From contig JAQMWT010000274.1 of assembly GCA_029834535.1 (NCBI GenBank), positions 1 to 57,232 of the forward strand: DNA of 57,232 nt. Direction: 5' to 3'. The DNA is from Chrysophaeum taylorii. Its lineage: Eukaryota; Sar; Pelagophyceae; Pelagomonadales; Pelagomonadaceae. The position numbers and the translations under genes were made by a program. Below, piece after piece: positions 9,949-20,105 of the stretch; within the stretch, counting starts at the first letter, position 1; every line of letters starts with the position of its first letter. The notes under the pieces were generated by a model. That model did not search any database and was not told where the DNA came from. It saw nothing but the letters and a program-made list of their open reading frames with translations.

Positions 9949-11100
9949 TTATCGCGCAAAGGAGGTCGTCGGGGGGGGGGCAACGATGGTCGGGAGAAAG
10001 TAGGACTCGAGCTCGGCGACGTCGTCCTTCGAGCCGAGGAAGACCGCGACGCGCTGGTGGACGGTGGTCGGGTGGATGGAGAGGATGGAGCGCGTGCCCG
10101 TCGAAGAACGGCCGCCGGCCTGCTCGACGATGAAGGACATGGGGGCCGCCTCGTAGAGGAGGCGAATTTTGCCGGAAGGGTGGGTGGTATCGGCGGGGTA
10201 GAACCAGAGGCCGCCGTGGAGGAGGGTTCGGTGAACGTCGGCGACCATCGAGCCGACGTACCGCGACGAGTAACGCGTCGCCGTCTGGCCTCGGCCTAAT
10301 TTGAGATCGCGGACGTAGTCCCGCACGGGGGCGTCCCAGAGCGGTTCGTTGGCTTCGTTGCACGAGTAAATTTTCCCGCGGTCGGGGATGCGCATCCGAG
10401 GATGCGTGAGCACGAACTCGTTGACGGCCGAATCGAGGGTAAACCCGTGAACGCCGTCGCCAAACGTGAGGACGAGGATTGTGCTGGAGGAGTACATGCA
10501 GTACCCTGCCGCCACCAAAGAATCGCCGGGCTGGAGGGTATTCAACAGACACTTCGTGGCGTTGGCGTCGAGGACGTCCTTCTCGTCAGAGCGATAATTC
10601 AGGCGACACTCCTCGGTCTGTCGGAAGATGCCAAAAATGGTACCGGTAGCGATCGAAGCGTCGATGTTCGACGATCCGTCGAGAGGATCGAAGACCGCAA
10701 CGTACCGCGAATCGAGAGCTTCGTCCACCAGAAGTGGAAGGGCCTCTTCCTCGGACGCGACGACGCCTAACCTTCCGGTGTACCGCAGCGCATCCTTCAG
10801 CACCTGGTTCGCAATCACGTCCAGCTTCTTCTGCTCTTCACCCTGGACATTCGTCTCGCCCTGGAGCCCCGTCAGCTCCTCGAGTCCGGCGCGGAGCACT
10901 AGTGCGCTAATCGTCTTGCACGCCATCTGCACCGACGCGATCAACGCTTCCAGGTCTCGACTCTCGGGGTCGTCGCGCGTCCGCTCGAGCATGAACCGGC
11001 TCAGCGTCGTGGGGGCATGCCCCCGCGCCACTGACGCCCGACGGGTCTCCGGGGCGAGCCCCGCGGCGCATAACACTACGCCTGCAACCACCCAGCGCAT
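9949..11100 (-). CDS. FBP: Fructose-1,6-bisphosphatase, class I, plastid-targeted
   Basis: Hydrolyses fructose 1,6-bisphosphate to fructose 6-phosphate in the Calvin cycle or gluconeogenesis. The 383-residue protein shows the class I metal sites ASEEEA (about 115-120) and DPLDGSSNID (138-147). Substrate-binding blocks are NEANEPLWD (248-256), SRYVGSMVADVHRTLLHGG (279-297) and KIRLLYEAAPMSFIVEQAGG (311-330). Residues 1-16 form a hydrophobic signal peptide, followed by an Arg/Thr-rich stretch; this bipartite leader suggests a plastid inside an endomembrane. Cys165 and Cys184 align with two cysteines of the redox loop of plant chloroplast FBPase (the Cys153/Cys173 pair of the pea enzyme), while the third position reads Leu. 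Thioredoxin control is therefore possible. The start is a clean ATG; no intron is needed. Confidence 0.95.
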   Translation of the reverse strand: MRWVVAGVVLCAAGLAPETRRASVARGHAPTTLSRFMLERTRDDPESRDLEALIASVQMACKTISALVLRAGLEELTGLQGETNVQGEEQKKLDVIANQVLKDALRYTGRLGVVASEEEALPLLVDEALDSRYVAVFDPLDGSSNIDASIATGTIFGIFRQTEECRLNYRSDEKDVLDANATKCLLNTLQPGDSLVAAGYCMYSSSTILVLTFGDGVHGFTLDSAVNEFVLTHPRMRIPDRGKIYSCNEANEPLWDAPVRDYVRDLKLGRGQTATRYSSRYVGSMVADVHRTLLHGGLWFYPADTTHPSGKIRLLYEAAPMSFIVEQAGGRSSTGTRSILSIHPTTVHQRVAVFLGSKDDVAELESYFLPTIVAPPPTTSFAR

Positions 11101-13937
11101 AAATTCAAAGATTTCTAAGATTCGTAATCCTTACCCTCTTATTATCGGACAAGGAAGGAATGAATGTCCTCTTGAATTTTTATTCAACTCGTGCGTCATT
11201 TTGATGATATGATAGGGAGGGAGGGGTCTGTCTCCCGAACGGACCGACCGTCGTTGGCTGCTGCTGCTGCCTCGAAATCGAGGCCATGCTGTATTATTAT
11301 TCTGGGACTCGGCGGACCCACACGTTGATGATTTGCCCGAGTCGAGTATTCCTGCTGAAGAACAACAAAGAAGTCGAGGTAGGCATGGCCTTGGCCCTCA
11401 CGGCTTCGGCGGCCGAGGGTGTGGCGAGACAATTGGGGGTGAGTTTATTCCGGACTCGCGCGATATGACGACTCGCCGCGATTTTTTTTTGAGACGCCAA
11501 AGGTCGTCGTGACACGTCGGGCTCGTCCTCGTCGATGCCTATGCGCCGGTCGGTAATATACTGTTTCTATGGACCTCTTTCTATGATGATGACGTGGACA
11601 CCGCTCTGCGACTGAAATGGCGTCGCGACACCCTTAGCGCGTGGACGTAAGGGAACGCCAGCGTCGGCGTTTTTCGGGCTGACAATGACTGACTGACATG
11701 CATGTGGTCCACATTCGGCCCGGTAATACGGGTTGCCAGTTGTACACGTATCTTGCGACGAGGGATTTGACAGCCGCGGGGACCTTCTTCACAAAACCGC
11801 CGAACCGCGGCCTCGTTCGCCAACTCGACCACGTCGCGGTGGACGACCGTCAAAAGTTCGGTCGGATTCTTCTTCTGATGATCACCGTGCGTATCGTCCA
11901 ATTTCCCAGATTCGCAGACTCGCGCGCGGGTGGCAACCCCGCCCGACTCCTCTCCGCTGAATGAATGAAAACGCCTGCTGGTGCTGCGGTCGGTTTTTGT
12001 CGCGCCGCGCGTGATAACTACCGCCGTCGGACGCGGATATAGGTGCGCGAAAGCAACTCGAACAACGGCTTCTGCTGCCGCACTCATCATCAATTGCACC
12101 GCAGCTGCAGCAGAGACTCTACCACCTCTAATTCAAGCGCGCATTTCGGCTTTCGCGGCAGCATCCTCGGCCGCAGCACGCTGCTTGCTTCTCTGCGAGT
12201 TGCTCGCCGTGCCGTTTCCACGGCCGTAGTGCTGGCAAAGGAACGATGGATCTCCTCGTTGTGTGGCGGGTTGAATGCCGGCTGTGAGTCGCTTGGTGGC
12301 ACGTCGCAGTATTGGAACATAGATTGTCGGCCATCTTCAGAACGGCTCGTCTACAAAGGTCGTCTGACGTGGAGAATAATAATGCCAAAACCGGATGATA
12401 CTCGCTGTTTGTCTTGTCGGGAGAATGGCGACGTGTTCCGTGCACACGTCGCGTGATTATATAGTCGTCGTCAGCCTTGTTGTTTTGACGTAGGAGTCAT
12501 CGAGGATATCGCAGAGCGGCCAAAAAGATCGTGAAGAACCGTCGAAAGACGACACGAGTCGTATCGTGCGGCAGCTCAATATTTCAGCTTCTGCTGCTGG
12601 AGCGTCGGGCGTTTGTACGAGGATATGGCTGGTCGTCGGAACACGTCGTGGATCCTCAAAACCCGTAGTGCATGATGTATGGTTGTCCAAGAAACAACCG
12701 GAAGAAAGCTGCCTTGTTGGTATTTTCCCCCGAAAAAGATGGCCTGGCGCTGCCAGGTAATTGCAGAGGCGTCAAGAATGCTCGCGTGTCGTCTCCAGCA
12801 TCATACGCGCGCGTCTCGGCGTCATTTCCGCTGAGCTCGAACGCGAATCGCAGTCTTTCGGCCGGAAACGGTGCCGATCCAGCCTTAATAATCCTGAAGA
12901 TCTTACCGAAGAAGCGTCGCGAGCACATAGGCATATGGAAACATGGGTCGTATTTTTTGATTTTGTCAAGACTCTCTTTCGACAGGGCCCCGCGGGAACT
13001 ACAACTGCAAGTGCTATCGAAGTTTGGCGTCCAACCGAAGAAACTCGTGGGGCGTTCAACGCACGTAAGGAACTCGTGCGACTCGTCACAGCGATATACG
13101 AGCGCGGTTCTCCGTCTCCGGCGCTCCCTCTTCGGTGGACTCAATCATCGGCGTTTTGGAGAGTGATCTTTGTTCTATGTTCTTTTTGGTCATGGCGGCT
13201 TTGTGGCGACGACGACGCGAAGGTTAGAGGCCATAATGCGCTTTCAAGACGAGACGTACGCGCTGGACGTCGTCGTCGTCGTCGTCGTTACAATGCAAAA
13301 CGCGGCGGCACTGCGGGTGTGTCGCACTCGAAGAAGAAGAAGAAGAAGAAGAGTCGGCTTATGCAGATGATGTGGCGTTCCAGTTTCCCGATCGTCGCGC
13401 TGTGAATGGGGAGACGTCTTGTCTCAATTATCCGAAATGATTTTTGTTTCGAAGCCACGCGTTGTCTGTCTACAATGGCCCCGCAACCCAGGCCTCTCTC
13501 TCCGACTTGGGTGACAGTTGGTTGTGGCGACATTTTTTATTGCAAGAAAGAAATGACTGGGCTCGTTACTTATTACTCGCAACAACTGTAGTGACTACTC
13601 AGAGGATGTCGATTCTCGTCCGTCTGAAGAAGACGACCGTAGTGGGCTTCCTAGCCAACAAACATATTGTCTGAAACGTTGGTCTCATCCTCGCCCTAAC
13701 CGAGGTTGACTCGAATCGCTCGTGGTGCACGCACGCACGCACGCGCGATGTGCCGCGTTCAGACCTGGAAACACCATAATATCGACCCTGCTTCAGCGCC
13801 GGCCGCCTTGGCTCGTATATAGACCACTCACGCTGTGCCGCAGGCCTCGTTGACCCTCTCATCACACACATTTAGTTCACAGTCGGCCGCCCCTGTGATT
13901 CCGTCATTCGTCGATTAATAAGTACGTCATGCTTTAA
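11101..13937. other. No recognised gene; short competing frames
   Basis: Nearly 2.8 kb between FBPase and the SH3-like gene. Frames of 130-210 codons overlap on both strands at 12656-13405, and none carries a motif I know. A segment at 13318-13400 (VALEEEEE..., ADDVAFQFPDRRAV) resembles 55190-55250 (FALEE, EDDVAVLFFPPVAL). That suggests two decayed copies of one sequence. A spliced gene cannot be excluded. Confidence 0.4.
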
Positions 13938-14648
13938 TCAGAGGTGGACTTCCTTCGTGAAGTTGGGATCGTCGGGGGCGTAGGGCTCGCTCGGGTCTCG
14001 GATATTCTGCTTCTTGATCGCCACCGTCTTTTTCAAGGACGGAATATAGACCAAAACCCGATCTTTCCGTCTGGAGATCTCGTAGCCTTGAGCCCCATTC
14101 AATTCGGCGGTTTTGAGCCCAAACATTTCGATCAGAGGCACTCGACCGACGGCTTGGACTTCGAAACTCTTCGCTTGCAAGACTTTGCCCTCGACACAAA
14201 TCGTTTCGATGTCGACCACAACACTCCGTCGACCCTTGTACAGTACCGCCGTCCCCGGCTCGTACTGGACCACGATTTGGTTCGGGCGGAAGACAGTGCT
14301 CGGCTTGACGACAATTATTGTCTTGTCCGCGTGCCCGCTCGTCACGAACACTCTGTAATTTCCATTATCGGTTCCAACGATGATGCCCTCGGCGTCGTTC
14401 AACGCCGCATTCTCCACGCCGCGGATCGTCACGATGTCCCCGACGGGTGGCTCGGCCTTTCTGAGTCGCAGCGAACGGCTTTTTGCTTCAACCACCGACT
14501 CGCGCGCGCCGTACTTCAACACCCTGTACCTCCCATCCTCCACGCCCACGATGATCCCGGCTGTTTTCGCGACGATCCTACGCCAGAAAAGGACGCGCTT
14601 TTCCACGACGATCGTCACCGACGAGCCGATGCTGTATTCTATTTCCAT
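13938..14648 (-). CDS. Tandem SH3/KOW-like beta-barrel repeat protein
   Basis: A 236-residue protein starting at the ATG at 14648 (upstream in-frame codons are not ATG). It contains repeated small beta units, each with an Asn/Asp-Gly-type turn and a Tyr/Arg-Val strand: GIIVGVEDGRYRVLKYG, LNDAEGIIVGTDNGNYRVFV, then a unit ending VVDIETICVEGK, and finally LNGAQGYEISRRKDRVLVYI with KKTVAIKKQNIR. The pattern LNG..G...G....RV.V.......I...N is that of SH3-like/KOW repeats common in protist proteins, usually for protein or nucleic-acid contacts. No enzyme residues are visible. The C-terminus is acidic and proline-containing. The specific role is unknown. Confidence 0.65.
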   Translation of the reverse strand: MEIEYSIGSSVTIVVEKRVLFWRRIVAKTAGIIVGVEDGRYRVLKYGARESVVEAKSRSLRLRKAEPPVGDIVTIRGVENAALNDAEGIIVGTDNGNYRVFVTSGHADKTIIVVKPSTVFRPNQIVVQYEPGTAVLYKGRRSVVVDIETICVEGKVLQAKSFEVQAVGRVPLIEMFGLKTAELNGAQGYEISRRKDRVLVYIPSLKKTVAIKKQNIRDPSEPYAPDDPNFTKEVHL

Positions 14649-15145
14649 ATCACCGAGCGACGTGTGTGTGGAGACCAAACTCGATCCTCCTTACCCGTGG
14701 CGAAAAAAAAGAGTGCCTCTGACCACACACACCATTTCGATGAGAAAACCCTCGTGCTCATTCCCCACACACACCCCCCTCTTAGCAGTCGTTTACATTT
14801 AAAGACACACACCATGTTGAAGGCCGCAGGCACAACGTCACGCATACTCCCCCGGCCGTCGAATCCATGATAGAGAAATCGCCCATATTCCCACGCGCGC
14901 GACGACCCTAAGATGGAAAAATTACTTAATGTCGCGCGAAATATTGCTGCGCCAGTGTATAGGATGGATGTCGCAGAGTCGACGTCGCCCGCAACCACCA
15001 TCATAATGCATCAAACGCACTCTTCTCGACGAGGCGGTAGATGAGGAAAAGGTTGTTGTCTCGGTGCAAGCCCAGCTTCACTGTCCGGCGACAGCAGCAT
15101 AAAAATGTGCTCTCGCTTGCAAGATCCGACGATCGATAGGGGCAC

Positions 15146-15184
<39 letters not shown>

Positions 15185-15190
15185 AGGTTG
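14649..15190. other. Intergenic with one 25-base motif copy and a GAAA microsatellite
   Basis: A motif copy at 14779-14806 carries a small insertion (GTTTAC) in its middle and is preceded by a CACACACACCCCCC run. From 14807 to 15140 nothing is recognised. A (GAAA)n tract fills about 15145-15185 just before the MITE. Confidence 0.7.
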
Positions 15191-15198
15191 CTTGGGGC

Positions 15199-15455
15199 AG
15201 GGTCGGATAAGAAAGTTCGTACGAGCCGTTAACTATGTTTCAGTTTGTACTAAGACATACTCAACGGATCGCTGAGCTATGTTCATTTGTACTCAAGCAG
15301 TATGTGCCGCCACGCCGCGAGATCATCGCGATGGAACTAGTCCCCATAGTGAAGTCGGCATCCTTTCGTCCCCTCACGCAAAAAAAGGGAAAAGCCCACG
15401 CGTTGTAGGACCCGTCGTTGCGGCGCGGGCTAGTCTCGTTTTCTTATCCGACCCT
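15199..15455 (+). mobile_element. MITE copy 1 (257 bp, 16-bp TIRs)
   Basis: Begins AGGGTCGGATAAGAAA and ends with the exact reverse complement. CTTGGGG occurs at 15191-15197 and 15457-15463, one base outside each end, as a 7-base target duplication. A second copy of identical length lies at 21234-21490 in the opposite orientation, with only about four internal differences by eye. There is no transposase, so it is non-autonomous; TIR and duplication size point loosely to a hAT-like or related DNA transposon. It ends 70 bases before the start codon of the phosphoesterase gene, so it may contribute promoter sequence. Confidence 0.88.
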
Positions 15456-15525
15456 ACTTGGGGGAGAGCTCGGTCGTGCCATTAGTGATGAGAAGAAGAA
15501 GCCACGAAACCCTCATAAACCCAAC

Positions 15526-17109
15526 ATGAAAAGCATCATCCTCACAAGCGTCCTTTTGGAGGCAGCGCGTGGCTTGACGACGCTGCCCAAGGGAGAGGGT
15601 GAGTTCGTGGTCGCGATATTGGGCGACCTCCACTGCGATCCGCGTGATCTCGCGGATATGTTGGAAGCGCGAGATCAAATAAAGTCCGTGGTCGCAGAGC
15701 TTGGGTGCGAGAAGAAGTTTCTGGTGTCGCTTGGTGACTTGGGGGAATCGAAGGACTGCACGCAGTCGCAGCAGCTGTATTCTGGGACGTCGGCGTGCTT
15801 CAAGCTGGTCCGCGAGTATCTGGATGGGTTCGAGCTGCCGTTTGATGTGGTCGGCGGAAATCACGACCTCGAGGGTATCGACGAATTTTGTAGCGACGGC
15901 GAAAATCTCGCGGCATACCTCGATATCCTCGGGAAGGAGAGCCCCGAGTTTTGTCACGAGATCGCGCCCAAGACGCTGCTCGTAGGATTGGGGTCGACGA
16001 CCTTCAGGGACGCGACGTACACGTCCCACGAGGTCTCGATCGACGAACGTCAGATCGAACGGTTCGAGAAGCTGCTCGAAGCGACGGATGATGAATACCA
16101 CCGGGTGTTCGTCTTCACGCACGCCCCCATCATTGGGTCGGGGCTTCGCGTGCTTCAGGATGTGCACGTGGTGAACGGGTGCTGCTGGTTGAACCACAAC
16201 GATAGGCCGGGTCGGTTCGTGGAGCTGGTTAGGAAGTACCCTCAGATAAAGGGGTGGTTCAGCGGGCACTTCCACTTATCGCACGACTACGAAGACTCGA
16301 TCACGTTTCCGGGTGGAAACGGACGAGGGTCCTGCGTCTTCGCGCAGACCGGGGTGATGCGGACAAAGTCGAGCAGAGACGGGAGGCGCCACTCGAGGCT
16401 AATAAGAGGCAACGATCGCGGATTCGAGATTTGCACGATCAACCACAAGACGGGGGAATTGCGGTTGGACGCGACGGTCACCTACACGGACGAGTGCGTG
16501 GTGGGGGATGCGTGCTCGACGTTGGCGTACGCGCACCCTCACGAGGACTACGACCACAAGTTATGGTTTTCGGCGTACACCCCGCGGCCGGAGGACGGGT
16601 GTTACGTGGAGAACGCGAGGGAGTTTCCAACCCACGACCTGGCTAACGCGGTGTGCTGGTGGCACATGAAGTCGGGCCACGTCTTGGGGTCGCACGACGG
16701 CATGCTCGTCGAGTACGACGCGTCGACCCTCGCGCCGCTCGGCATGGTCGTATCGAGGGACGAGCTTCGCGGTCGTAAGATCGCCGTTATCGACGACGGG
16801 TATGGCGGCGACGCCCTCGTCCTATATAAAGACAACGATTATCGCGCGACGGTCGTCCAGCCGAACGAGGACGGGAGCTACTGGCGGAAGGTCGTGCGAA
16901 ACAAGATTTACCGCATGAGAGAGATGCGCCGAGTAGAGGCGGCTAAAAAGTTCATCAAAGCCTTAAACCCTGGCGGCCGCCAGGACGACGACGCGCCGGT
17001 GGTATTGTCCTCCTACGGACCCTACAAGACCTCCGAGGGCACGGCCGTCAAGCTCTCGACGCGGGCCCTCGACCCGTCGTCGTCGTCGTCGTCGTCGTCG
17101 AGATATTAA
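15526..17109 (+). CDS. Calcineurin-like metallophosphoesterase, chloroplast type
   Basis: A 527-residue metal-dependent phosphoesterase. The five metal-binding blocks are in order: GDLHCD (33-38), LGDLGES (69-75), GGNHD (110-114), FTHAP (197-201) and GHFHLSH (247-253). A block after them (FAQTGVM, then SSRDGRRHSRLIRG) is typical of the plant/cyanobacterial calcineurin-like phosphoesterases known to me as chloroplast proteins. The C-terminal 170 residues form an additional domain, and the tail is a Ser run encoded by TCG repeats. The ATG at 15526 is chosen because it opens a hydrophobic leader (MKSIILTSVLLEAARG); upstream in-frame sequence runs into the MITE without an ATG. The natural substrate is unknown. 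Confidence 0.9.
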   Translation: MKSIILTSVLLEAARGLTTLPKGEGEFVVAILGDLHCDPRDLADMLEARDQIKSVVAELGCEKKFLVSLGDLGESKDCTQSQQLYSGTSACFKLVREYLDGFELPFDVVGGNHDLEGIDEFCSDGENLAAYLDILGKESPEFCHEIAPKTLLVGLGSTTFRDATYTSHEVSIDERQIERFEKLLEATDDEYHRVFVFTHAPIIGSGLRVLQDVHVVNGCCWLNHNDRPGRFVELVRKYPQIKGWFSGHFHLSHDYEDSITFPGGNGRGSCVFAQTGVMRTKSSRDGRRHSRLIRGNDRGFEICTINHKTGELRLDATVTYTDECVVGDACSTLAYAHPHEDYDHKLWFSAYTPRPEDGCYVENAREFPTHDLANAVCWWHMKSGHVLGSHDGMLVEYDASTLAPLGMVVSRDELRGRKIAVIDDGYGGDALVLYKDNDYRATVVQPNEDGSYWRKVVRNKIYRMREMRRVEAAKKFIKALNPGGRQDDDAPVVLSSYGPYKTSEGTAVKLSTRALDPSSSSSSSSRY

Positions 17110-17116
17110 CTTACTT

Positions 17117-19066
17117 CTAGTAGCGTACGCGGATTCTTTTCGTCGTCGTCGTCGTATCCCCGCCACCCCGGTAGACGACCTTGGTCGGAGTCTGCTGCTT
17201 GCGGCGGCTGCGACGCGGCGGCGGGACCTCCTCCTCCTCCTCCTCCTCTTGCTGGGAGACGTGAGGAGGAGGTAATTCGGGAAAAGGCGGCTGCTGCTCT
17301 TGGGAGTCGTCGACGACGGGGACGGGCGGGAGGCGCTCCGCGGGTTCCGGGCGGGGGTGGGCGCGCAAATAGCGCCGCTGGCAGGTTCGCGCGGCGCGGT
17401 CCTCGACCTCGTGCGCTCGTCGAAAGTCGCAGCCGAGAAACTCGAGAACGCGATTATTAGGTTCTTTGGATGGGAGCTTTGGATCGAGCAGGACGCGACG
17501 GACGTAAGAAAACCGAATCCTCGCGACGTCGTGGGCGAGGTAATAAAACCCAGCTTGTCGCGCGTGGCGGTGGATCGACTCCAACGTCGTCCTCGAAGCC
17601 CCCGAGGCATTCCTCCGGACGGCAGAAACGTGACTTATTTCGGAAGACAATCCGCGCGCCCGCTGCTGCTTGGCGCCTCGCTGTCCCGTGAGAAAGCCAA
17701 TTTCCAGAGCCACCAGCATCTCGGAGTCGTGGGGCTCGGGGTGTTCGTAGAAAAAGACCAAAGCCCCTTCGGCGGGAACGAGGTCGCGGCGGTTAGCGTC
17801 GAGGAGCGTCGCCACCCCGACGACGGGAAACTCGGCGGGAAACGGATCGAGAATTTTTTTGTTGAACAACGCCCGGCAGTCAAACACCGCAAAGTCCGCC
17901 GAGTCGGGGGCCCAGTCGATCGCCACGACCTCGTGGGATATGTTATGCGCGGGGACTCGTATTCTTAGAACGCGAACTGCCTCGAAATCGACGTCGAAGT
18001 GCTTCTTCGAAGCGACGAACTGCGTCTGCCGGTCCTGACACCACGCGAAGCGCGGGAGGCACGAGAACCGATCGGTCGCGAACCGGAGGGCCGAGGAACC
18101 TTGAATGTCCAAGCCTTCCATCGCCCTGACGGTCACGGTGCCGCGGACTTCGCTGTCTGCGGGGCGTCGAGGAAACAAGCTTCGGCAGTCTAGAGTCTCG
18201 CCGCTCGCGCGCCGCGATACCCTACCCCCGCCGATCGATTCGTAGTCGACGGCCACCCGCACGCCCTCCAAGGATGAAATCCCCCTTGCGTTCGAGAGAC
18301 GAATCGTCGCGTTGGGATCGCGGAACCACAACACCCTCTCGTCGACGTCGAAGGTCGCTCTTTCGACGTAGATCGTCGATCGGAGCGAGGCGCCCGACGT
18401 CGAATGGACGACCACCGAGGCCACCGCCGGCGCGCAACATTGAAAAGCCCGCACGTCCACGAGACACGCGAATCCCGTCTCGGTCGCCCGGACATTCGGA
18501 ATTTCCAACTCCACGCCGCCCGCCGATATCCTAACTCGGAGAGGTTCTTCCATGCCTAGGAGAGACTCTCCTCGAAGCTCGACGACCCCCCCGGCCCACA
18601 CCCGCGACGGCCGGCACTCGAACCGCTGCAGGTCCTCCTCCTCGAACAGCGACGACACCGCTTCTTCTACTTGTTCTTCTTCTTTTTTGGGGGGGTGTTC
18701 CTCGTTCTCTTCTTCCCCCGGCCAGCCGTTTCCGCCGCGCCGCCTGTCGACCGTGGTGAGGAGCCGCCGGATCTGCGTCCGGTAGGTCCGCTGGCCGTGG
18801 AAAAACCGTTTCCGCTTCGGGCAGAACATGCGGCACGTCCCGCCCATCTGCTTGAGGTCGTGCGGCGGGCACTCGATGCGACCCGTCCCCGAGAGTGCTG
18901 CGGCGAGCTCGCCGCGGACCGCGTACGTGTAGAGGTGCCGCGCCTCCTCCTCGAAGAACAAGATCGCCTTCTCCTGGGACTCGCCCACACTCGACGTGTG
19001 CTTGGCCCTGCGCCCCGACGACACGAACTTCCTCACGAGCGCGCCGAGCTCCTCGTCTTCTTCCAT
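17117..19066 (-). CDS. Unrecognised 649-residue protein with beta-rich middle
   Basis: I do not recognise this protein. The N-terminal 60 residues are helical and acidic, followed by a Cys-containing basic patch (CRMFCPKRKRFFHG, near 79-92) and a Glu-rich low-complexity segment. Residues 155-420 alternate hydrophobic strands with a recurring shape (VWAGGVVELRGESLL... VRISAGGVELEIPNV) recalling Ig-like IPT/TIG folds, as in some transcription factors or surface proteins. The last 100 residues are Pro/Glu-rich, then basic, ending RIRVRY. No signal peptide or membrane segment is visible, so a nuclear or cytosolic place is plausible. It converges on the phosphoesterase gene with 7 bases between stops. 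The clean ATG and high coding GC support a real gene. Confidence 0.75.
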   Translation of the reverse strand: MEEDEELGALVRKFVSSGRRAKHTSSVGESQEKAILFFEEEARHLYTYAVRGELAAALSGTGRIECPPHDLKQMGGTCRMFCPKRKRFFHGQRTYRTQIRRLLTTVDRRRGGNGWPGEEENEEHPPKKEEEQVEEAVSSLFEEEDLQRFECRPSRVWAGGVVELRGESLLGMEEPLRVRISAGGVELEIPNVRATETGFACLVDVRAFQCCAPAVASVVVHSTSGASLRSTIYVERATFDVDERVLWFRDPNATIRLSNARGISSLEGVRVAVDYESIGGGRVSRRASGETLDCRSLFPRRPADSEVRGTVTVRAMEGLDIQGSSALRFATDRFSCLPRFAWCQDRQTQFVASKKHFDVDFEAVRVLRIRVPAHNISHEVVAIDWAPDSADFAVFDCRALFNKKILDPFPAEFPVVGVATLLDANRRDLVPAEGALVFFYEHPEPHDSEMLVALEIGFLTGQRGAKQQRARGLSSEISHVSAVRRNASGASRTTLESIHRHARQAGFYYLAHDVARIRFSYVRRVLLDPKLPSKEPNNRVLEFLGCDFRRAHEVEDRAARTCQRRYLRAHPRPEPAERLPPVPVVDDSQEQQPPFPELPPPHVSQQEEEEEEEVPPPRRSRRKQQTPTKVVYRGGGDTTTTTKRIRVRY

Positions 19067-19121
19067 AGTGTTATTATTATTTAGTGGTGGCGAGGCGAGG
19101 GAAAAAGCGTGAAAATTATTA

Positions 19122-20048
19122 TTACTTACCCTTGTTCGTAAACACCTCCTGAAGGCGCGTAATGTCCGAATCGGCGAGACTAGGGTCCTGGGCGCCAGCC
19201 TTGTCGAGCAGGTCGACGGCGAAGCGGGCGAGGTGCGGCTCCGCGAGGTCCGCCTCCCGGAAATACGGGATGCGCGAGGCCCAAAAGTGCCGCCACGTCT
19301 TCAACGTCGCGACCTGGTCCTCGTGGTAGTCGACCTCCCGGCGCATGCGGTCGGCAGCGAGCCGAAGCGCTACCGGAGTCGCCGCGAGCCGGCTCTCGGC
19401 CTCCTCGCAGAACACCTCCCACTCCACACCCTCCTTCTCGAGCATGGCCGCGCTCGCGCAGAAACTTACCAAATTTACGAAGGCGAGGTCGACGACGGCG
19501 TAGTCGAGGGCGCGCGACGCGCCGACCGGACCCGCCAGGAACCTCACCCGACCCAAATTCCCCAGAACGTCCTTCGCCGCTTCGTAGTCCGCCTCCGACC
19601 CAGACACAAACACCTGACCCGAGCCCGATCGCGCCGCCTCGGGAGGCCCGCAGTAGGCCCCGTCGATGTACGCGCCTTTGACGACCTCCGCGGTCCTCCG
19701 GCCGTCGGTCGGAGACCCCGACGTCAGATTCGCCACGACGACATTCGCCGGAATTTCCAAGTCTTTGAGCATCGCCTGCGCCGCCTCGCAGTCCGTCACC
19801 ATTACGATCGCGACCGCACTCTCCTCCGAGTACGACAGCGCGCTCATCGCGTGCCGCGGGGTCGCGGCCACCAGCACGCGCGACGACGGTCTCTCCTGCA
19901 CGCACTTCTCCGCCGCTTGGATCGCCCGCTGCCCGGACCGATTCCACGCGACCACGCCGTGGCCCATCGCAGTCAGTCGCTCGATCATCGCGCTCCCCAT
20001 CTTACCGCACCCGAGCACGCCGACGCGAATGCCGAGCCTCTTGCTCAT
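19122..20048 (-). CDS. Imine-reductase-like NAD(P)-dependent dehydrogenase (6PGDH/HIBADH superfamily)
   Basis: A 308-residue oxidoreductase. Residues 8-20 form the Rossmann fingerprint (RVGVLGCGKMGSA), with WNRS at 35-38 where the second strand contacts the cofactor ribose. NLTSGSPTDGRR (108-118) matches the substrate loop of this superfamily. After GPVGASRAL, position 182 is Asp where beta-hydroxyacid dehydrogenases have a catalytic Lys. Asp or Tyr here is characteristic of imine reductases, so an imine/secondary-amine substrate is more likely than a hydroxyacid. The C-terminal helical domain has the usual size. It starts at the first ATG; its 3' end lies 55 bases from the start of the 649-residue gene. 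The real substrate is unknown. Confidence 0.85.
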   Translation of the reverse strand: MSKRLGIRVGVLGCGKMGSAMIERLTAMGHGVVAWNRSGQRAIQAAEKCVQERPSSRVLVAATPRHAMSALSYSEESAVAIVMVTDCEAAQAMLKDLEIPANVVVANLTSGSPTDGRRTAEVVKGAYIDGAYCGPPEAARSGSGQVFVSGSEADYEAAKDVLGNLGRVRFLAGPVGASRALDYAVVDLAFVNLVSFCASAAMLEKEGVEWEVFCEEAESRLAATPVALRLAADRMRREVDYHEDQVATLKTWRHFWASRIPYFREADLAEPHLARFAVDLLDKAGAQDPSLADSDITRLQEVFTNKGK

Positions 20049-20105
20049 CTTTTCCTTTTCCTTTTCTTTTCTTTCTTCAGACCAAGGGTTTCCTTTTTAA
20101 AACAA

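Noticed and set aside
9938..10552. 204-codon His/Arg/Pro-rich minus-strand ORF
   Set aside because: Alternate frame of the FBPase gene, without motifs.
12656..13405. Gene in the 12.6-13.4 kb region
   Set aside because: Three frames on two strands are open over the same stretch and none has a recognisable motif. Kept only as an unassigned region.
15418..15525. N-terminal extension of the phosphoesterase into the MITE
   Set aside because: The first codon is TTG and there is no ATG. The downstream ATG opens a hydrophobic leader and leaves the MITE outside the gene.
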